Below are positions 23,806 through 25,691 of a DNA stretch of 25,691 nucleotides, one piece after another. The notes under the pieces were generated by a model. It was not told where the DNA came from. It was given only the letters and a program-made list of their open reading frames with translations, and ran no database searches. The stretch comes from an uncultured Blautia sp. (GTDB lineage: Bacteria; Bacillota; Clostridia; Lachnospirales; Lachnospiraceae): positions 1 to 25,691 of the forward strand of contig CAAFRY010000050.1 in the NCBI GenBank assembly GCA_900765525.1, in the 5' to 3' direction. Numbering within the stretch: position 1 is the stretch's first letter; every line of letters starts with the position of its first letter. A program made the translations under genes and the position numbers.

Positions 23806-23834
23806 TTGTCTTCTCCTCTCCCCTATGCTATAGT
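23806..23834 (+). promoter_or_regulatory. Candidate promoter of the retron
   Basis: TTGTCT (23806-23811) and TATAGT (23829-23834) are separated by 17 bases. Transcription would begin near 23841, exactly at the start of the a1 arm of the retron RNA, which is where a retron transcript should begin. Confidence 0.65.
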
Positions 23835-23840
23835 AAGGGA

Positions 23841-24036
23841 AAAGTTTCGGGAAACAGCTTACGCAGATTTTCTGCCCCCAAGGCGAGTCGCCTCCGGGTA
23901 TTTATTCCAGGGTTTTCTGGCTCTGCCAGCCCTTCATCAGCTCTTGTGTACAACCGCACATTTCATGTGCCTGCCAAGCCTTCGGCTTGTGGTACACAGC
24001 CGCTGCTTACGGTATCACCATTTTGTGTTTCCCGAA
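23841..24036 (+). ncRNA. Retron msr-msd RNA
   Basis: The RNA is bounded by the perfect 11-bp pair TTCGGGAAACA (a1, 23846-23856) and TGTTTCCCGAA (a2, 24026-24036), 62 bases before the reverse transcriptase gene on the same strand. Just after a1 is AGC (23856-23858), the position of the branching G (23857) in known retrons. Three small msr hairpins follow: GCAGA/TCTGC (23863-23875), AGGCG/CGCCT (23881-23893) and CTGGC/GCCAG (23917-23929). The msd is a branched stem: CAGC and TGTGTAC (23938-23951) pair with GTACACA and GCTG (23992-24005), enclosing two arms GCACAT/ATGTGC (23956-23970) and CAAGCC/GGCTTG (23975-23989). The msd/DNA boundary cannot be set by eye. Confidence 0.85.
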
Positions 24037-24098
24037 CCTTTTTTGGATGTATACACTGAGAACGCCCTTGTCCAGAGAGGGCAGAGGGGGAAACGTCA

Positions 24099-25082
24099 AT
24101 GAATTCTGATTTGTGGAAATATTGCACAGGCAGCCAGTGCCGGGATTTCCTTTTATCTTTGAATCTGACGGGAAACATGAAGCTTTCGGATGAAAAGAAG
24201 CTGGCGCTCCTGTACGGTCTGGCGAATCATACCCAGGACCATTACAAGAGAGTAGAAATTCCTAAAAAGACAGGGGGCTTTCGGACTCTTTATGTCCCTG
24301 ACCCTGTGCTGAAATATGTACAGCGGCAGATTCTTTCTAATGTTCTTTGCCAATTTTCGGTATCCTCCTGTGCCACGGCTTATCAGAAAGGGCATTCCCT
24401 AATCTGCAACGCTAAGCCCCATTTACGAAAACCTATGCTTTTGAAGCTGGATATTTCTGATTTTTTCGGAAGCATTACCTATATCAGCGTATACCAGCAC
24501 GCTTTTCCGGGGGAAATCTTCCCTCCCTCTGCAAGAACGCTGCTGACACACCTGTGCTGCTTCCAGGATATGCTGCCCCAAGGTGCGCCCACTTCTCCTT
24601 ACATCTCTAATCTTGTCCTTGCTCCTTTTGACAAGTATATGGAGAAATGGTGCAGAGACAGAGCTATTACCTATACAAGATATTGCGATGATATGACTTT
24701 CTCCGGCAGCTTCTCTCCCGGTCAGGTAACAGCCAAGGTCCGGGGCTTTTTAGGACGGCTGGGATTTCAGCTTAATCCAGAAAAGACCAGGGTTATCCAT
24801 CAGGGTCAGCGCCAGATTGTCACCGGAATTGTAGTAAACGAAAAGGCACAGACTGCAAAGGCATACCGCCGCAGACTGCGCCAGGAAATTTATTATATTG
24901 AGAAATTCGGAATCTATGAACATCTGAAGAACATACACAGTTCGCAAACACCTGAAAATTATTTGAAAAGCTTAGAGGGAAAAATCCGCTACTGCCTTCA
25001 AATAAACCCACAGGATGTACAGCTTCTTAATCTGTGGGAAAAGTTTAAAAAAATCAAGACTGAAGGCATCTCAGAATCCTAG
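24099..25082 (+). CDS. ret: Retron reverse transcriptase
   Basis: A 327-residue group II-like reverse transcriptase with retron hallmarks: NAxxH (NAKPH, 104-108), catalytic Asp in LKLDISDFF (115-123), QGAPTSP (161-167), YCDD (195-198, Asp197/Asp198) and VTG (241-243, IVTGIVVN). Length is normal for a stand-alone retron RT with no fused effector. It uses the RNA encoded just upstream as both primer and template to make a branched RNA-DNA molecule (msDNA). A GAGGGGG site eight bases before the ATG supports the start. Retrons are anti-phage systems that usually carry an effector gene; none is found between the promoter and the convergent toxin gene, so the effector is missing, distant, or the system is of an undescribed type. 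Confidence 0.95.
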   Translation: MNSDLWKYCTGSQCRDFLLSLNLTGNMKLSDEKKLALLYGLANHTQDHYKRVEIPKKTGGFRTLYVPDPVLKYVQRQILSNVLCQFSVSSCATAYQKGHSLICNAKPHLRKPMLLKLDISDFFGSITYISVYQHAFPGEIFPPSARTLLTHLCCFQDMLPQGAPTSPYISNLVLAPFDKYMEKWCRDRAITYTRYCDDMTFSGSFSPGQVTAKVRGFLGRLGFQLNPEKTRVIHQGQRQIVTGIVVNEKAQTAKAYRRRLRQEIYYIEKFGIYEHLKNIHSSQTPENYLKSLEGKIRYCLQINPQDVQLLNLWEKFKKIKTEGISES

Positions 25083-25103
25083 CCTTCCTAGTACAAAAGA
25101 AAT

Positions 25104-25141
25104 GGGAATTATCCCCTGGTTTCTCCAGTAGGGTAATTCCC
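25104..25141. terminator. Bidirectional hairpin between the convergent retron RT and toxin genes
   Basis: GGGAATTA (25104-25111) pairs with TAATTCCC (25134-25141), continues with CCC/GGG and CTGG/CCAG, and closes on a TTTCT loop, with one bulged T and a TA offset. It lies 22 bases after the RT stop and 56 bases after the toxin stop. Plus-strand Ts come about 16 bases later (GCTTTTTTATTTTT); the minus strand gives TTTCTTTTG. It can act as a shared terminator, though the T-runs are not adjacent to the stem. Confidence 0.65.
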
Positions 25142-25197
25142 TGATGAAAGGTTTGCTTTTTTATTTTTCCAAATAAACCACGGCATTTCATAATTCC

Positions 25198-25691
25198 TTA
25201 TTTTATCTTCCATTCATTTAATGCCTTTTCTAATTTTGAAAAATTGCAACACATTTTCCTTATTACTTTACTTTTCTGTTGCGAATCGTATAATTCTTCT
25301 GCTTTATTTAAAATCTTTCTTTTAATTCGCAGGCAAAATGCATACTCTTTTTCAAATAAATCTTTATATCTCTTATCTTCTAATTTGTCAAAATCGATAT
25401 ATTCAAATTCGCCATCCGGAACTGGAATCATTTTTTTAATATCCAATACCGATAATATATGTATCTTTTTCTTTCCATCGTCTGATTTATATATATGGTC
25501 TGGAATATTTAGGCTGCTTTCTACAAATTCATAAATCAAAAAGTGTGTATCGCTTACATTTTTCCACTTCTTGTGTTTTTCTTTTGCCGAAGTTAAAGGA
25601 ATAAAATATTTATTTTCTCCCAACCCAATGACAATACCAACAAAAGGCTTCTTCAATGTATGGTATTTTTTATTATAATATACTTCTGAAT
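25198..25691 (-). CDS. ToxN/AbiQ-family type III toxin (endoribonuclease), N-terminus outside window
   Basis: The frame is open to the window edge; residues before the TTG at 25656 (SEVYYNKKYHT) belong to the protein, so the true start lies beyond. The visible 164 residues match the ToxN/AbiQ fold as I know it: KKPFVGIVIG, then YFIPLTSAKEKHKKWKN, a central KIHILSVLDIKKMIPVP strand region, and the C-terminal CNFSKLEKALNEW. Pectobacterium ToxN has the comparable IGIVL, PLTSPK, LKFMIP and CNFSLLE segments. These toxins cut RNA and are inhibited by short repeated RNAs (ToxI) encoded just upstream, here beyond the window. They act in phage abortive infection. It is noticeably AT-rich compared with neighbours, consistent with transfer. 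Converges on the retron. Confidence 0.88.
   Translation of the reverse strand, partial: SEVYYNKKYHTLKKPFVGIVIGLGENKYFIPLTSAKEKHKKWKNVSDTHFLIYEFVESSLNIPDHIYKSDDGKKKIHILSVLDIKKMIPVPDGEFEYIDFDKLEDKRYKDLFEKEYAFCLRIKRKILNKAEELYDSQQKSKVIRKMCCNFSKLEKALNEWKIK

Noticed and set aside
23740..24102. 120-codon plus-strand frame ending on the RT start (ATGA overlap), possible retron effector
   Set aside because: It runs through the retron promoter and the whole structured msr-msd RNA, has no ribosome binding site or recognisable domain, and its open state is explained by GC-balanced RNA sequence.
1..25691. CRISPR array, tRNA or rRNA genes
   Set aside because: No regularly spaced direct repeats and no recognisable tRNA or rRNA segment were seen on either strand.

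Overview
This 25.7-kb window looks like a chromosome segment of a Gram-positive Clostridia, probably a Lachnospiraceae gut bacterium. That placement is inferred from mid-40s GC, strong AGGAGG-type ribosome binding sites, dense operons and protein style; no rRNA or marker gene is present to prove it.

Region 1 (about 0-15.04 kb, minus strand) is one long envelope-associated Ser/Thr phosphorylation locus. In transcription order it holds: a membrane-anchored trypsin-like protease with a cytoplasmic FHA domain; a PP2C phosphatase; a membrane Ser/Thr kinase with an outside C-terminal region; a single-pass membrane protein with a Gly/Ser/Arg-rich tail; a four-helix membrane protein; a 2306-residue Ig-like surface protein anchored by a C-terminal helix; a structured 336-bp gap; a second kinase with TPR repeats and an altered catalytic loop (HSD, DFN); a 51-residue membrane peptide; and a zinc-ribbon membrane protein. 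An ETxVL motif occurs twice beside the FHA domain and once in the single-pass membrane protein. It places Leu at +3 of a Thr, the kind of site FHA domains read, which suggests how kinase, phosphatase and FHA protein could be wired. A divergent HTH regulator (15.2-16.7 kb) shares an intergenic region with this locus that carries an 11-bp inverted repeat.

Region 2 (17.1-23.5 kb, minus strand) is alpha-glucan metabolism: a TetR-type repressor, a GH13 amylase-like enzyme and a glycogen branching enzyme form one operon, whose promoter contains a perfect palindrome between -35 and -10. A small membrane protein and a separate GH13 alpha-glucosidase with unusual catalytic motifs lie upstream. Three members of one palindromic, MITE-like repeat family sit in the gaps (two of about 165 bp and one 39-bp deletion form).

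Region 3 (23.8-25.7 kb) is a small defence island. A retron is complete as to promoter, structured msr-msd RNA with matching a1/a2 ends, and reverse transcriptase, but no effector gene is visible. It converges on the 3' part of a ToxN/AbiQ-type type III toxin cut by the window edge; the two genes share a strong hairpin between their stop codons.
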